From Volvariella volvacea V23 (taxonomy: Eukaryota; Basidiomycota; Agaricomycetes; Agaricales; Pluteaceae), in the NCBI GenBank assembly GCA_000349905.1, contig KB722751.1, forward strand, positions 549,512 to 613,511: a DNA stretch of 64,000 nt. The letters are read 5' to 3'. Shown piece after piece: positions 37,112 to 47,954 of this stretch (positions within the stretch are counted from its first letter, which is position 1; each line of letters begins with the position of its first letter). The translations under genes were made by a program, and so were the position numbers. The notes under the pieces are model-generated. The model had not been told where the DNA came from, ran no database searches, and was given only the letters and a program-made list of their open reading frames with translations.

Positions 37112-38419
37112 ATGGCTAGCCTCGTCATTGTCAGTATTGCTCTCGCTCCTTTGGTCAACGTCGTAGTCCGTGATCGAGCCAGCAAAAGCAAAGAATCCAT
37201 TTTCAATATTGCGAAAGCACTCTGGCTTGCCGAGGTATGCGATCCACTCTGCTAGATGCTCCGTATACTGATACACTAGTCCTTCAAAACTGGCATGCTA
37301 TAGGGTGTGGAGGGTGTCATGAGGGGCGCATCAATTCCAACTATAATGTCGCTCATTTATCCGTTTTACATGAAGGTCTACATAAGTCCTTCCCCGACCA
37401 CTCTGAACGTTTCGACGGCGTATTCCTTGTTGATAAATACCTTTTACCTCCCTTTGCTCATTCTAACATATCGGTTTGTTCCTATTTCGTTTTTCAACTG
37501 CGCCTCCGTCTGCTGAAACCACTTTCAAATACGTAGGTCAATCATGACGACACAACCCCTCAATGTTTGGAAGCCTCGAGACAATATACCAATTCTCTTC
37601 ACGAATAAAGAGCGTAAACGCCCATATCTCATCTACCTCACACCAGGATTGGCGCCAGCCTTTACTCTTAGCATAATTATTCAAATTATGATCCTCCGTC
37701 CTGTACGTAACTGGGTGCAACAAAGCCTCGTATCATCCGAGCAGCCATCAAGCTTCGAAGAATACGCAATATATACCGCCGTTTATGCTGCGGTTGCAAT
37801 TGTAGCAACGGTGCTATTGACGCCGCTTGATGTGGCCATTACCCGGCTTNNNNNNNNNNNNNNNNNNNNNNNNNNNNNNNNNNNNNNNNNNNNNNNNNNN
37901 NNNNNNNNNNNNNNNNNNNNNNNNNNNNNNNNNNNNNNNNNNNNNNNNNGTATTACAGGAGAATTACACGGAGCCTAGCCTCGGAAGTTGGTTCAAGTGG
38001 AGACGTAATAACCCACCGGAGGAGACTAAGGAAGGCGACGCGAACAGCACACCCCGGCCGACCCCTGAGGTAGACTTGGAGAGTGGTGTTGTGGATAAGT
38101 CCATAAGTACCCCTTCCTGTGAGAAACCAGAGCAGCCAGCCGACCTCGAAGGGCTATCTGATACGGTCAAGAGGTCTCCCATCTCTAATATTGAAAGCTT
38201 AGAACAAGGAGAATCGCTTGATGAGGTGGACGTGACGAGCAGGTAAGCTCTTACTACACACGGTAACCTAATCAAGATTTAACAAACTTTACATCAAGAC
38301 CGAGCGACCACTACACCGGCCTTGCTAATTGTTTGTGGACAATCGCAAAGGAGGAGGGCGTTTTGACACTCTACCGAGGTTGGTGGCTAACCATGGCTGG
38401 TCAGATCTGTACTGCGTAA
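37112..38419 (+). CDS. Mitochondrial-carrier-like membrane protein, interrupted by assembly gap
   Basis: Integral membrane protein related to the mitochondrial carrier family but lacking clear Px[DE]xx[KR] triplets in all repeats. Exons before the gap are 37112-37234, 37304-37473 and 37537 to at least 37849; after it come 37959-38242 and 38299-38419. Seen segments: an N-terminal hydrophobic stretch (LVIVSIALAPLVNVVV), a carrier-like EGVMRGASIPTIMSLIYPF block, LLTPLDVAITRL (the best PxD match) right before the gap, a Glu/Pro/Ser-rich insert, and a final repeat YTGLANCLWTIAKEEG, TLYRGWWLTMAG. About 100 unknown bases hide part of the middle, so frame across the gap is not proven; sequence after it begins with an acceptor (ATTACAG). 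This end is typical of the fungal 'mitochondrial carrier domain-containing' group. Confidence 0.62.
37850..37949. other. Assembly gap (100 N)
   Basis: A run of exactly 100 N, the conventional placeholder for a scaffold gap of unknown true size. Protein calls across it are unreliable. Confidence 0.99.
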
Positions 38420-39046
38420 AGGATGATAGTTGGATTACCCTATAGTCACTCGTTCAATGTGCCAGTCGTTTCAAATACACTCCTATCAAGCCAGTTTACC
38501 TCGGGGTGGGTTCACTACTACTGAGGCTGGTATAGTGTAGCCACTGCCCATCTCATCTGCGGCGCATTTCCAGTACATCACATCTAGTTAATGACCAGGA
38601 CGTTGGTTGGGCTGGAATCAGGCATGTACAGCACTGTTGATCTACTAGAGAAGCAATAGTATTGGTAAGTGTGCAGGCCCGCGCTCATCTATACACTGAA
38701 GGCTGTACTTGCACCCAACTTGATACCCAAGGCAAATGCAAATCCCCCCTCCCTTCTTAAGTCCTTTGACCAATTACGGAGGCAGATGCATTGTAATAGC
38801 GAATTGGATTTAACTTCGCAAAGACAGTGGCACAATCAAAACATCAGATTCAAGTACAACAGAATTGCCTTGAAAAGAAACTTCGTTCAAGTGGGGAGCT
38901 GCAGAAGATGAATAACCAGAAGTTCCAGTGCGGGGTGCGGGAGGATGACGAAACACAGGGCTTAGAGAATCGAATAAATAAATCCATAAAGTCAGGTATC
39001 GTAGAAAGGGCGACTGGCACCAATGAACTCTAGCTGAATACTGTGG
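38420..39046. other. Intergenic, convergent 3' regions
   Basis: Between the carrier-like gene (+) and the glutathione peroxidase gene (-). Short frames only. No gene recognised. Confidence 0.5.
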
Positions 39047-39895
39047 TTAGAGGATCTTCTCAATCTCCATACCAATAGCATCTGGAGTGGTGGTCGATGC
39101 CCAACGGTGGACAACCTTTCCGTTCTTGTCAACCAAGAATTTCTCAAAATTCCACTGATTTCGAACGCCATGAGCACACAGGCAACCGTGTGGAAACACT
39201 TCGATTTACCTTGATCCTCGTCAGACCCATAATACCGGCTTTCTCACTCTTGAGCCATTGGTAAACTTCGTTGGTGTTGTTCCCATTCACCTCCGACTTC
39301 TTCATCAATGGGAAATTGACACCATGGTTTAACGTGCAGAATTCGCCAATGGCTTCATCGGTGCCTGGCTCCTGCCCACCGAATTGGTTGCATGGGAAAC
39401 CCAAAATAACGAAGTCACGATCCTTGTACTTGTCGTACAAAGCCTGCAGACCTAAATCAGGAGTGTTGAGACATGAACGGATGCATTAGTGTTGACGGCT
39501 CCCACCCTTGTATTGGGGTGTGAAACCACTTTATCCCCCAATGAGCTCTAATGAAGAATGCATGGATGATTTCTAACATACCACTGTGAAGCCACGTTGA
39601 CAATCAGAACCGTCTTCCCCTTTAACTGCGCAAAGTCATAAATCTTGCCCCCAGGGAGTTCAGCTTTCAGAGAATAAAACTTGGATTCAGACATGTCGCT
39701 TTCGTGATTTGTCGAAGAATTTGTCGAAGAGGCAGTCGTGCTTAGCGATGCTGCAAGAGCTGCGGAGTAGAGGGTGGTGGTAAAGGGTGGGTTGGTGCGA
39801 AGCCGTAGCGGCAGCACTAGTGGAGCCTGACGAAGCTTATATAGAAAAAGAGTGGGTGACACAGGAGAAAATCGCCTGATTATTGATTGAAGCAT
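39047..39895 (-). CDS. GPX: Glutathione peroxidase (thioredoxin-type, Cys), mitochondrial and cytosolic starts
   Basis: Thiol peroxidase that reduces hydrogen and lipid peroxides, probably with thioredoxin. Exons 39895-39582, 39528-39506, 39451-39210 and 39154-39047 give 228 aa. The in-frame ATG at 39694 gives a standard 161-aa enzyme starting MSESKFYSLKAELPGGKIYD. The upstream 67 residues are rich in Arg, Ser and Thr and start MLQSIIRRFSPVSP, a good mitochondrial presequence. Catalytic blocks: NVASQCGFTPQY (peroxidatic Cys; its TGT codon is split by an intron), ILGFPCNQFGGQEPG (Gln, resolving-Cys region) and KWNFEKFLVDKNG with the Trp/Asn of the tetrad. It is a Cys, not selenocysteine, enzyme. 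It lies just 142 bp downstream of the TERT stop on the same strand. Confidence 0.93.
39836..39843 (-). promoter_or_regulatory. Possible internal TATA box of the peroxidase gene
   Basis: TATATAAG on the minus strand lies inside the long-form leader frame and 142 bp upstream of the cytosolic-form ATG at 39694. If used, it would make a short transcript coding only the cytosolic enzyme. Confidence 0.35.
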
Positions 39896-40037
39896 GCAGA
39901 CTTGGACGTGACCACCATGACCAACTCGGAAACACATCAAATTCTACCGTCGATCCTCCGGCAACGGGTCGATCAATTACCGTCATCGGAGGCAAGATTC
40001 ACACGATCCAGGGACAAGCCGAGAACCTAATTCTGGT

Positions 40038-43000
40038 CTACACGCCCATCTTAATATTCGCAAGCCCTGCCTGGGCTTCAAGAATCAACTTTCGAAATCG
40101 CCTCCTAAACTTCAAGTTTCCCCGCGCAATATCAATCTCCAAGCACTTCAGCAATGTCCTGTACCGCTGCGGAAAGCGTGATAGGACAGTATGGAATGCA
40201 TGGGAGCCAAGCCTACATCTGCATGAATATCTATTAACGCAAGGCACCACAAAATCGCACCAAATTGCCGCGCGTCTTTCGACAGTGCACTTTGTACCGT
40301 AGGCTTTGGCGGCTCTTCCTCTCGTCTTACTCCAAATGGATTCATAACAAAATAAAATCATTCGCTGCACTGTGTCTGCATGGTGTTGAATGAAAATACA
40401 CCTGCATCAGGAAAGAACGTACTGCGGACGAGCCTGTCATTGCCCTTGAATGCCGCACCCCAGGAACGGAGATATGCATGCATCTTCATTGCAGAGAGCA
40501 TGAGGTTTTGATATATATTTGCATATACCACGTCTTCCGTGTTCAGCACTGCATCGGTGAATATAATGTGACTACGGGACTTGGCTAGGCTGTAGCATTT
40601 TATTATTACTACGTGATTAATCGATGCAGGTTCTACTTACAGAAGCATCTTGGTGGTAAATGCGAAACCAGGACGGCGACCTCGGTCGACGGTCAATGTA
40701 TCAGAAATATCTGAGTTTACGTCAACAATGAAATAGCTAAGGATACATGAAAACACACTTGGGCCATGATAGCGTGAATAATCCACAGAGACTGATAGGT
40801 CGGTCATGTTGATGAGGTAGCCACACCAAGGGAATTCTAGCATGGTGGCAATGGCAGTCAGCTACACCAAAAAGGGAGGTAGCTTAACCTGCCTTTCCTC
40901 TGTGGCTCAAGCGTTGTCATAATTTCCGGGCCGTGATCAAAGTTCTTTAACGTTTTCTCTTTTGCAATGAAACAACCATATTCTGGATGACCTGGTTATC
41001 GCGATTTAAACTCAACCACACACAGAAGAGGGATTGGCATCATCACCTTTTGACATCATATCCAGAAATTGTTTTGCTTTGGATAGGCTTGTCGTTACAA
41101 AAAGATAATCATCTATCAGGCGAAGTAATACCTATACGGGATAGTGAGCACAACTTCACGTTCAACAGGTAAGACCATACGCTCTCTGGGTCATCCATGA
41201 ATGTGCCAAATTGTTTTTCGAGGTCTCCGTAGAAAAAGGCACAAAGAAGGGCAGACAAAACAGACCCTTGTGGAATCCCTACCATCTGACGGTAGTATGT
41301 CCCATCTATCTACAGCAAGTGAATCGCCAATGCATTACTCCAGGCAACTGGAGACTTACCTTCACAATATTTTCCGTGATATGTTCTTCAAGTAAATGTA
41401 AAATCTTATGTTTAAGTGCAGGCGGATATACTACTTGATCCACAAAAATAACATTCCGCAACACAGCTGCAAGTTCTGTCGCATATCGAAGGAAATGGCA
41501 GTGGTCACCTGAGGAAAGGTGGTTAGATAACAAATAACGGGTACTGCAGTGCATACCTTCCGGGACAGCCTTCCTCACATAAATCCGTTTAACCCTATCC
41601 GCGGAGGTCACTATCTGACCATGCCTCCGGAGCATGTACGTATCCTGAAATAATTAGCTAAGTTTAAGAAAACGAATCACCTACATACCTGTGATATCAG
41701 ATCTTTGATGATTTGCAGCAATTTCCCTTGTTCAATCGTATCGAAACATGCTTGCACGTCCATCTTGACAAAGTAGAGTTTCGGCCTACGACCCATAAGT
41801 CCATATTATCAAGCAACTTCGAATGGTAATTCGCGTACAATTTGCCATGGGTATTCCGGGGGAGACTCTCTTTGAACTTTCTCAGGCGAGAATATATTTC
41901 ATCTGAACTGAAAACGGATGCTCCCAGAAGTTGCGGTCGCATTTGCTCAATGGGAATCAGCATCGTTACCAAAAGAATAAGCAGTATTTGGCACACCTTC
42001 TCATAAGTAAGGACCTGGAATGCACCTAGCAAAATCTGATTAATTGAGCGCCCTGTGGGACCGTAGGCCTAATGGTTAATGTCAATAGGCGATCGAATCA
42101 AGGAGACATCGAGGTCAAACCATTGGATTATTTGCTTTGCGCTTCAAGTTTACAATTGGTCGTACTCCAGTGTCCTTGGGCAGCAATCTTACAAATGAGA
42201 AACCCAGTGTGCGCTGACGTAGAACTTCTTTAGCATCGACCTGTCTGTTGTTGAGATGGTAGTTCTATTAATTTAATAATAAAAGGACAATACCTCCTCC
42301 ATCTTCTCAAAAGTCTTTTGGCTGAGCCGCTCGATGAGCGGTGCACATAATATTTCCCAGTCATCCTGGCGGAAGTACAGAACCCGGTTGCGGAACGCAG
42401 AAGACTCAGTAATATAGAAAGTGGTCTGCGGTCAATGAATGAAGCAGCGGACCATAGCCCAAACCGTGGAAAACAAACCTTGAGCAAGGGCATAACGAAC
42501 GAAGTGAAATACCAATACAGAAACTCCTCCAGTAATTCCCGCCTCTTGAGGAAGTCAGAAACTGATACCCTAATTTGTTTAGAAGCACCTGGACCCGGTG
42601 GGATCAACCAGTCACAGGCGGTGGTACTGAAGCCTTGGAGGATATCATGCAGACTTAATGTCTCGAAACGACGACAAGATATCAATTCTTTCACTCCTGT
42701 AATTGAAGATCGCATTATGACTGAAGACTGAGATATGGGTGTCTGTGTAACTTACTTTCCATAATATACTTGAAATTTTGTTTGCTACCCCAGAATACCT
42801 TGGGTATAACAGCATTTGTAACCACCATCACATAACGCAAAACCTGGAACCAGTTTACAAGCAAGTCACAGAGTACCTGACAAACGAACCTCATTATAAG
42901 AACAAGCGAATTCGATGAACCGAGGTTTGCCCCTGAACGAGTTTTCAAGATGGATGGACGGACCATCAGAAACCATAGTGGTGTTCCCAGAAGCCGTTGA

Positions 43001-44653
43001 TTGCTGCGTAAGAAGGATAGATTGCTCCGACATCATTTCCTGTGAGAGTGCATTAGCACTGCGCCAGAAGATACAGTGCACCAACTAACAAGTATTGCAC
43101 TGCTATCGAGGTTCTTACTATCCTGTGCTTTAACCTAAAGGGAATGGAACAGATTATATCGAGAAAAAAGAAACGGGAACAAGTACCTTGGAAGGGCACA
43201 CCTTGTCCCGTAGGGGCTTATATGCGCACTTGCTGTGCTTGTAGAGTAACCTATCCAGATGGGGTAGTATGTCCTTCAACCTTTTAGGGGTTTTTAGGCT
43301 CTGTCAAAAGTTAGGCTTATCACGAACAGAAGATATCGACTTCCTACCTTTGGACGAGGCACCCCGGGTAGGTTTTTATCCAGATTGTATTGTTTCATGA
43401 AGATGTTTTGTGCAAGCAAGCGCACACCATGTTCGCGCTGCTTCACTAGCTTTTCATCTCCCAGAGGGTCTATGTCATCTGGTTTGTTTTTCGCATAAGA
43501 TGGAAATATAGTGTTCAATATATCTAGAAAAGCATGTAATCGTTAACAGGTATAAAACCTAGAAAATTACTGTCTTACGTTGGGCAGGAAGTCCAACAAC
43601 AATTCGCCTTGTATGTGGGGCATAAGATGGACGCGCATAAAACAACCTGGAACGGTCGAATGATATTTCAGCAGGTGGTTGTCTGGTAAGAATCAATTAG
43701 AAGGTAGAATAGAATGGGTCAAACTAGAAAACCACCTCATGGGGACTAACGCTCCTACTGTTCCGCTCTTTGCTTGCCTATAGCCAGTCCTGGCTCGTTT
43801 CTGCGGTGGCCCGGTATTAGTCTTCGGTACTATCCTCCGTTTTCGCGGAATGGATGAAGGCAGCTCCTTCTCGTGATCTGGAGCAGCCTTTAATGGTCGA
43901 CGAAATAGCAACTGGTCTCCCGTGACCTGACACAGGCAGCCATTGGGAAGATGCACAAAAGTGGATGTTTGTGTCAAGATGTGCATCATGGCATCTATAC
44001 CAATCCTGAGTACCGAGATCAACTTGACGGATTACCGAGGAATTAGGGAAACATCTTCACCTCTGTAACAAAGTTTCCCACTCAGGAGCTCGCAAAGCCG
44101 TTATGATAGTATTCTCAAACTGTTTGATTATTCCTATTCCTGACATTCCCCAAGAACCAACGTCTCCTGGTTGAGCCTATGAGTCGTCAGAGAGTCTAAT
44201 AATATACAGAAAGAAGCTAGAACTAACCAATCGATACCCAAGAGTGATGATGTTGGTAAGTCTGGCCTTCCCTTTTCCCTTGAAGAGGCGCTCCTGCGCC
44301 CTTTCAATGACCTGTTGTGTTAGGCTATAAGGCAGACGCATCACAAAACTCATTCTACCACATACCTCACGCATGTCCGTCATTGGTGGGGAAATTTCGA
44401 ATTTGGGATGAGGTTGGCCCGACTCGAGATTTGGTGCCACAAGCGCGTTTAAAAGCACCTTATAACCCTCGTCATCTGAATCGTGGAGTATGTAATCACG
44501 GTCACATTGAAGCATTTCGCTGAGATAGCTCCCGAGCTTGTGTAACCTGTCATAATGCTGAAGGAGAAGCCTGTGGGCTGGGGAAGGGTTCATGATGTAA
44601 CCGCGTTCAGCAGCGCGTTCGGTCACACGCGTGATCGAGCATATGGCCGGCAT
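40038..44653 (-). CDS. TERT: Telomerase reverse transcriptase, 26 exons, complete
   Basis: Catalytic protein of telomerase. I spliced 26 exons (from the start 44653-44366, 44311-44228, 44176-44061, 44005-43736, 43682-43579, 43523-43348, 43300-43187, 43134-43090, 43039-42890, 42843-42756, 42696-42479, 42425-42294, 42240-42121, 42068-41997, 41945-41839, 41785-41689, 41644-41557, 41508-41360, 41309-41181, 41131-41047, 40991-40893, 40836-40759, 40710-40641, 40589-40423, 40375-40261, 40212-40038), summing to 1112 codons. Domains: TEN-like N terminus; RNA-binding domain with the CP motif (YKHSKCAYKPLRDKVCP) and T motif (TFYITESSAFRNRVLYF); RT motifs 1/2 (VRLLPKDTGVRPIVNLKRK), A (VKMDVQACFDTI), B' (GIPQGSVLSALL), C (RLIDDYLFVTT), D (GCFIAKEKT), E (FPWCGYLI); and a CTE ending NIKMGV. 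All three catalytic Asp are present. Intron 40892-40837 has a GC donor (GCAGGT). Confidence 0.93.
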
Positions 44654-44898
44654 CCTGATAGGTAACCGATCTCATTATTGGGCTGCTCAGAACGGACTGT
44701 CAGCTTCAAATGCCAGCAACGCGCAAAAAGCCAATGGTGCATATATGGAAGGATAGTTAATGCAGAATCCACCCGGAGGCATACTTCCCAGGATCCGAGT
44801 GCAAGTTCGCCATGATCGCCTGATATGTTTGTTACCCCTTAAAGATAAGATAAGAAAGTCCATGCATCTGCATTCATCCCAGCCACATATTGTTGACT

Positions 44899-46253
44899 AT
44901 GCCGTTACGGGTTGGCTACGGTGTGTACCAGAGTGTTTTACCAGAGGCGCCTACTCAATTTCCTTTCCCAGTTAGAGAGCATTTCTCGTCTCCTCTACTT
45001 CAACTCGCTGAAGTAGATCAGGGCAAGACATTCACCCTCGTTGAGTGCCCTGGTGAGTGCTTTTGCGGTACATCTTGAATCGATTCAACCTCACAACCCA
45101 CAGGTGGAACTGGACAGCTGATTTCACGGCTCACGAACGATGAGATAGACGTCGCGATGTGGGTGGATAGGCAAAAGATTCTCATTCAATATATTGATCA
45201 GCCAGTGCACTGGCAGAGCACTTACTGATGCCCTTATTGCTGGCATTGCAAAGGGATCAACCGCCTATAAACTGGTCGGGAGCTATGTATCAACTCCTCT
45301 TAACTGGTGCGTATACTATGCCCCCGGCCTGGAATAGTCTGCACGTTTGGAACAGGGCGGTCATTACCGGCAAGGGATCACCATTCAACAGTATTCCAGA
45401 CTTGAAGGATACAAAGATTGGGATATCGAGGATAGGGAGGCGAGTCGTAAATGCTCCCCTCATCTCGGCTGGCTCTTACGCATTTGGTTCTGAGTAGTGG
45501 GAGTCAAACTATGGCATATGTCATGGCTTTACAACAGGGATGGCCCACGGACAACCTCCAATTCCAAGGTAAAGCTGCTCCCATTATCCCACAATATGGG
45601 TGCTACAACGATCTACCACAGTGAACAATGACATTCACGGCTTGATCAAGTCTGTGAACGAGGAGTCCACAAGCGCGTTTATGTGGGAATGGTTTACCAC
45701 TAAACCATATGTAGACCAAGGTCAAGTCCGCTTCGTATGTCCTGCGTCTTAAACTCGATCATGTGCATTTAGTTTACATACACGATAGATTGGCTCGGTG
45801 CCAACACCATGGCCGTCATGGTTGATCGCGGCGCACCCATCACCAACTCGCGCACCAAAGGACCAACTTCGGGGCTTCATTCAATCACTGAATGCATCCG
45901 TTCAGAATTTCAACTCGAAAGCCAGTCGCAGTGGTCCAAACCAAGAGTTTATCAAAGACAAGTTCGGTTACCCGCTTGAAGATATTGAGGTAAGTCTTTC
46001 CAGGAAAATAAGAAGAATATTACCTTAATTTGATAGGCCTGGCTCAAGACAGTTGATTACCCTCAAGATTGCGGAGCAATTCCTTCCCGGGTAATCAGAT
46101 ATACTCTAGAGTGAGTGGAATTGCGGCGTGGTTTGGAATAAACAACCTAATGTTTTGCTTAGGGTGCTTAATAAGGCTGGTGCAGTCAAAGAACCAGAGC
46201 AAGGCTTCCAGGTTCCTGAATTCGTTGACCAGGAGGTCGTGAAGCTTATCTGA
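44899..46253 (+). CDS. Type-2 periplasmic-binding-fold protein (Ca3427-like)
   Basis: Soluble protein with the bilobed fold of bacterial ABC-transporter binding proteins of the nitrate/sulfonate/taurine class; eukaryotic role unknown. Exons 44899-45052, 45104-45158, 45217-45306, 45356-45439, 45498-45568, 45622-45734, 45789-45989, 46037-46110 and 46163-46253 give 310 aa. Blocks: LRVGYGVYQSVLPEAP, GGTGQLISRLTNDEIDVAIA, LTDALIAGIAKGS, DTKIGISRIGSGSQTM, NNDIHGLIKSVN and FMWEWFTTKPYVDQG. No signal peptide, so it is cytosolic rather than exported; no ABC permease or ATPase gene lies beside it. Intron 45440-45497 starts with GC (GCGAGT). It is divergent from TERT with a 245-bp spacer. The fold name follows my memory of fungal database entries for Candida Ca3427. 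Confidence 0.83.
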
Positions 46254-46388
46254 TAATGTTAATTATTCAAATTCGAAAGATCACGTTGATTGCGTACATG
46301 AGATTGTGAATGCGGATACAAAGGCAAGCAAACAGCGAATGAGATAATGAAAAAGGCACCCAAGGAACCGTCCATGTATAAGAAACGA

Positions 46389-47383
46389 TCAGTCTGAGTC
46401 ACTCTCTGGGGGTGGGGTTGCAGGAGTCGCTGCGGCTGCTGGTTTATCCTCTGCGACCAGCAGCTTCTCGCCTTTCTGGCCCTTGAGGAAGCCTAGACAA
46501 CCATCAAGATTAAACCATATCATTGTGCAGTACCACATTACCTTTCATCTTCTGATTATGGACACGTTCACGTTCTTTTGCAGCGGCACGAACATGCTCA
46601 AGTTCCTTTTGCGCAGCATCCGCGTCTGCGAAGGTTTGTGAGTCAGACAGCGTGGTACGTAAATAGCGAAGGGACGCACCTGGGGGACTTTCCTTGATAA
46701 TCTGCTCTAGAATTTTCTCTGCCTTTTCCGACCAGCCTAGTTCTCCTAAGGCTTTGGCCTTGCGGTATAGCGCCTTGTAGTTTTTCTCATTGAGTTTAAG
46801 GGCCTAACAATGCTGGTTAGGGTGTCATCAGAAGTAATCATAGCTACTCACCATCACGGCAGCAGCTTCTGCTCGCTTCCAGTTCTTGTTGGAGATATGG
46901 CAGGCAGCCATATTGTTATACACCTTTTCTTTCAGCTCGTCGGCCTGAAGAGTGAATCACTACTTGAACGCGACATGATGTCTATTTGGTAGAGTCCAAA
47001 CCTTCGTCTTTTCCTTCTTCTCGTCAGAACCTGGAACAGGATCGGACACCATGCCAAGGCTCTTAAGGGCATTACTTCGCTATCTGTGAGCTCCCATCCA
47101 ACGTTCGGTATTGACTCGGCCACATACGCGTCTAGACCATTGACATATAATAGCGACTGGAGGAGATCTTTGAATCAAGCTGTTAAGCCACTCGAGATAG
47201 ACCACCCACCTCGTGATATTTCAGCAGCGCTAGTAAGATTGCTGTCGGTCAATGCATACAAGATAACGCGCAAACCATTTGTTTACCTTTCTTGAAATCG
47301 CCCTGTCTGTAAGCTTCATCACCTGCCAATTTGCAATCTTCACCAGTCTTGAACTTCTCAGCGGCTGTCATTGGGGTGGCCAT
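46389..47383 (-). CDS. TPR-repeat co-chaperone-like protein
   Basis: Small TPR protein of about 210 aa, probably an Hsp90/Hsp70 adaptor by resemblance. Exons 47383-47287, 47229-47210, 47156-47124, 47079-47002, 46944-46852, 46803-46680, 46625-46542 and 46492-46389. It starts MATPMTAAEKFKTGEDCKLA and shows TPR helices KLAGDEAYRQGDFKKALLKY, KVYNNMAACHISNKNWKRAE and KALYRKAKALGELGWSEKAE, a carboxylate-clamp-like N/K pattern. It then has a basic helix ERERVHNQKMKGFLKG and an Ala/Pro/acidic end (PESDSD). The donor of the third intron is ambiguous: a GT donor after 47124 gives 210 aa, a GC donor after 47130 gives 208 aa. It shares a 218-bp promoter with the next gene. Confidence 0.82.
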
Positions 47384-47601
47384 CTTCAATAAAGTTTCGT
47401 CGTTATTGTGAATTCGTGGAGTGCGTGGACCCGATGGAGAGTTATGCAATTAAGGGATAATCGACTGAGTTGCTGTTATATAGGAACGTGCAGTGCCTTT
47501 ATCTGTTTGTATCTGTTGTCACGCATCAATTCTCGTGGCGAAGTTGTCCGTCTTGTCCGTCACTGCACTCACCTCTGCTTAATTATTATTTCACTCCAAC
47601 C

Positions 47602-47954
47602 ATGCCCCTCCTCGCAAACATCGTTGGGTTTTCTTTCTTTGGTTTGGCTGCCCGATTTGGTCAGCTAGCAATACAAAAGAGAAATCTTATGGACAGTAAG
47701 TCGTACAAGGCGCTTTTGCATCCGTATATGCACCTTGCATTAATGCATTTGTATTTTTTTGCGCTGTGGTGTTTCTAGATTTAGGTGGTCATGCAATAGC
47801 AATGGCAACATTTGGATATGCGGGGTATTGGGCTTATAAATGGGATGAAAGAGCTGCGGTTTTGTTGGCGGAGAAGCGAGCAGAGATTTCGGAACGCCGT
47901 CAGAAGCAAATAGCCAAGGCAGAGGCCGCTGCCGCCGCCGCACTAGCGGAGTAA
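47602..47954 (+). CDS. Small two-helix membrane protein, 89 aa, unrecognised
   Basis: Two exons, 47602-47695 and 47779-47954, giving 89 aa. The N-terminal helix (LLANIVGFSFFGLAARFGQL) and a second hydrophobic helix (GGHAIAMATFGYAGYWAYKW) are separated by a short loop, and the C terminus is a charged helix (LAEKRAEISERRQKQIAKAE) with Ala tail. Size, glycine-rich helices and a charged coiled end resemble accessory subunits of respiratory complexes or small inner-membrane proteins, but I cannot match a known one. The intron phase and CA-rich leader before the ATG support it as real. Confidence 0.72.

Noticed and set aside
39883..40302. Plus-strand open frame of 139 codons overlapping the TERT 3' end and peroxidase 5' end
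   Set aside because: It is the reverse shadow of the conserved TERT C-terminal extension and the peroxidase leader; no recognisable block and no splice support.
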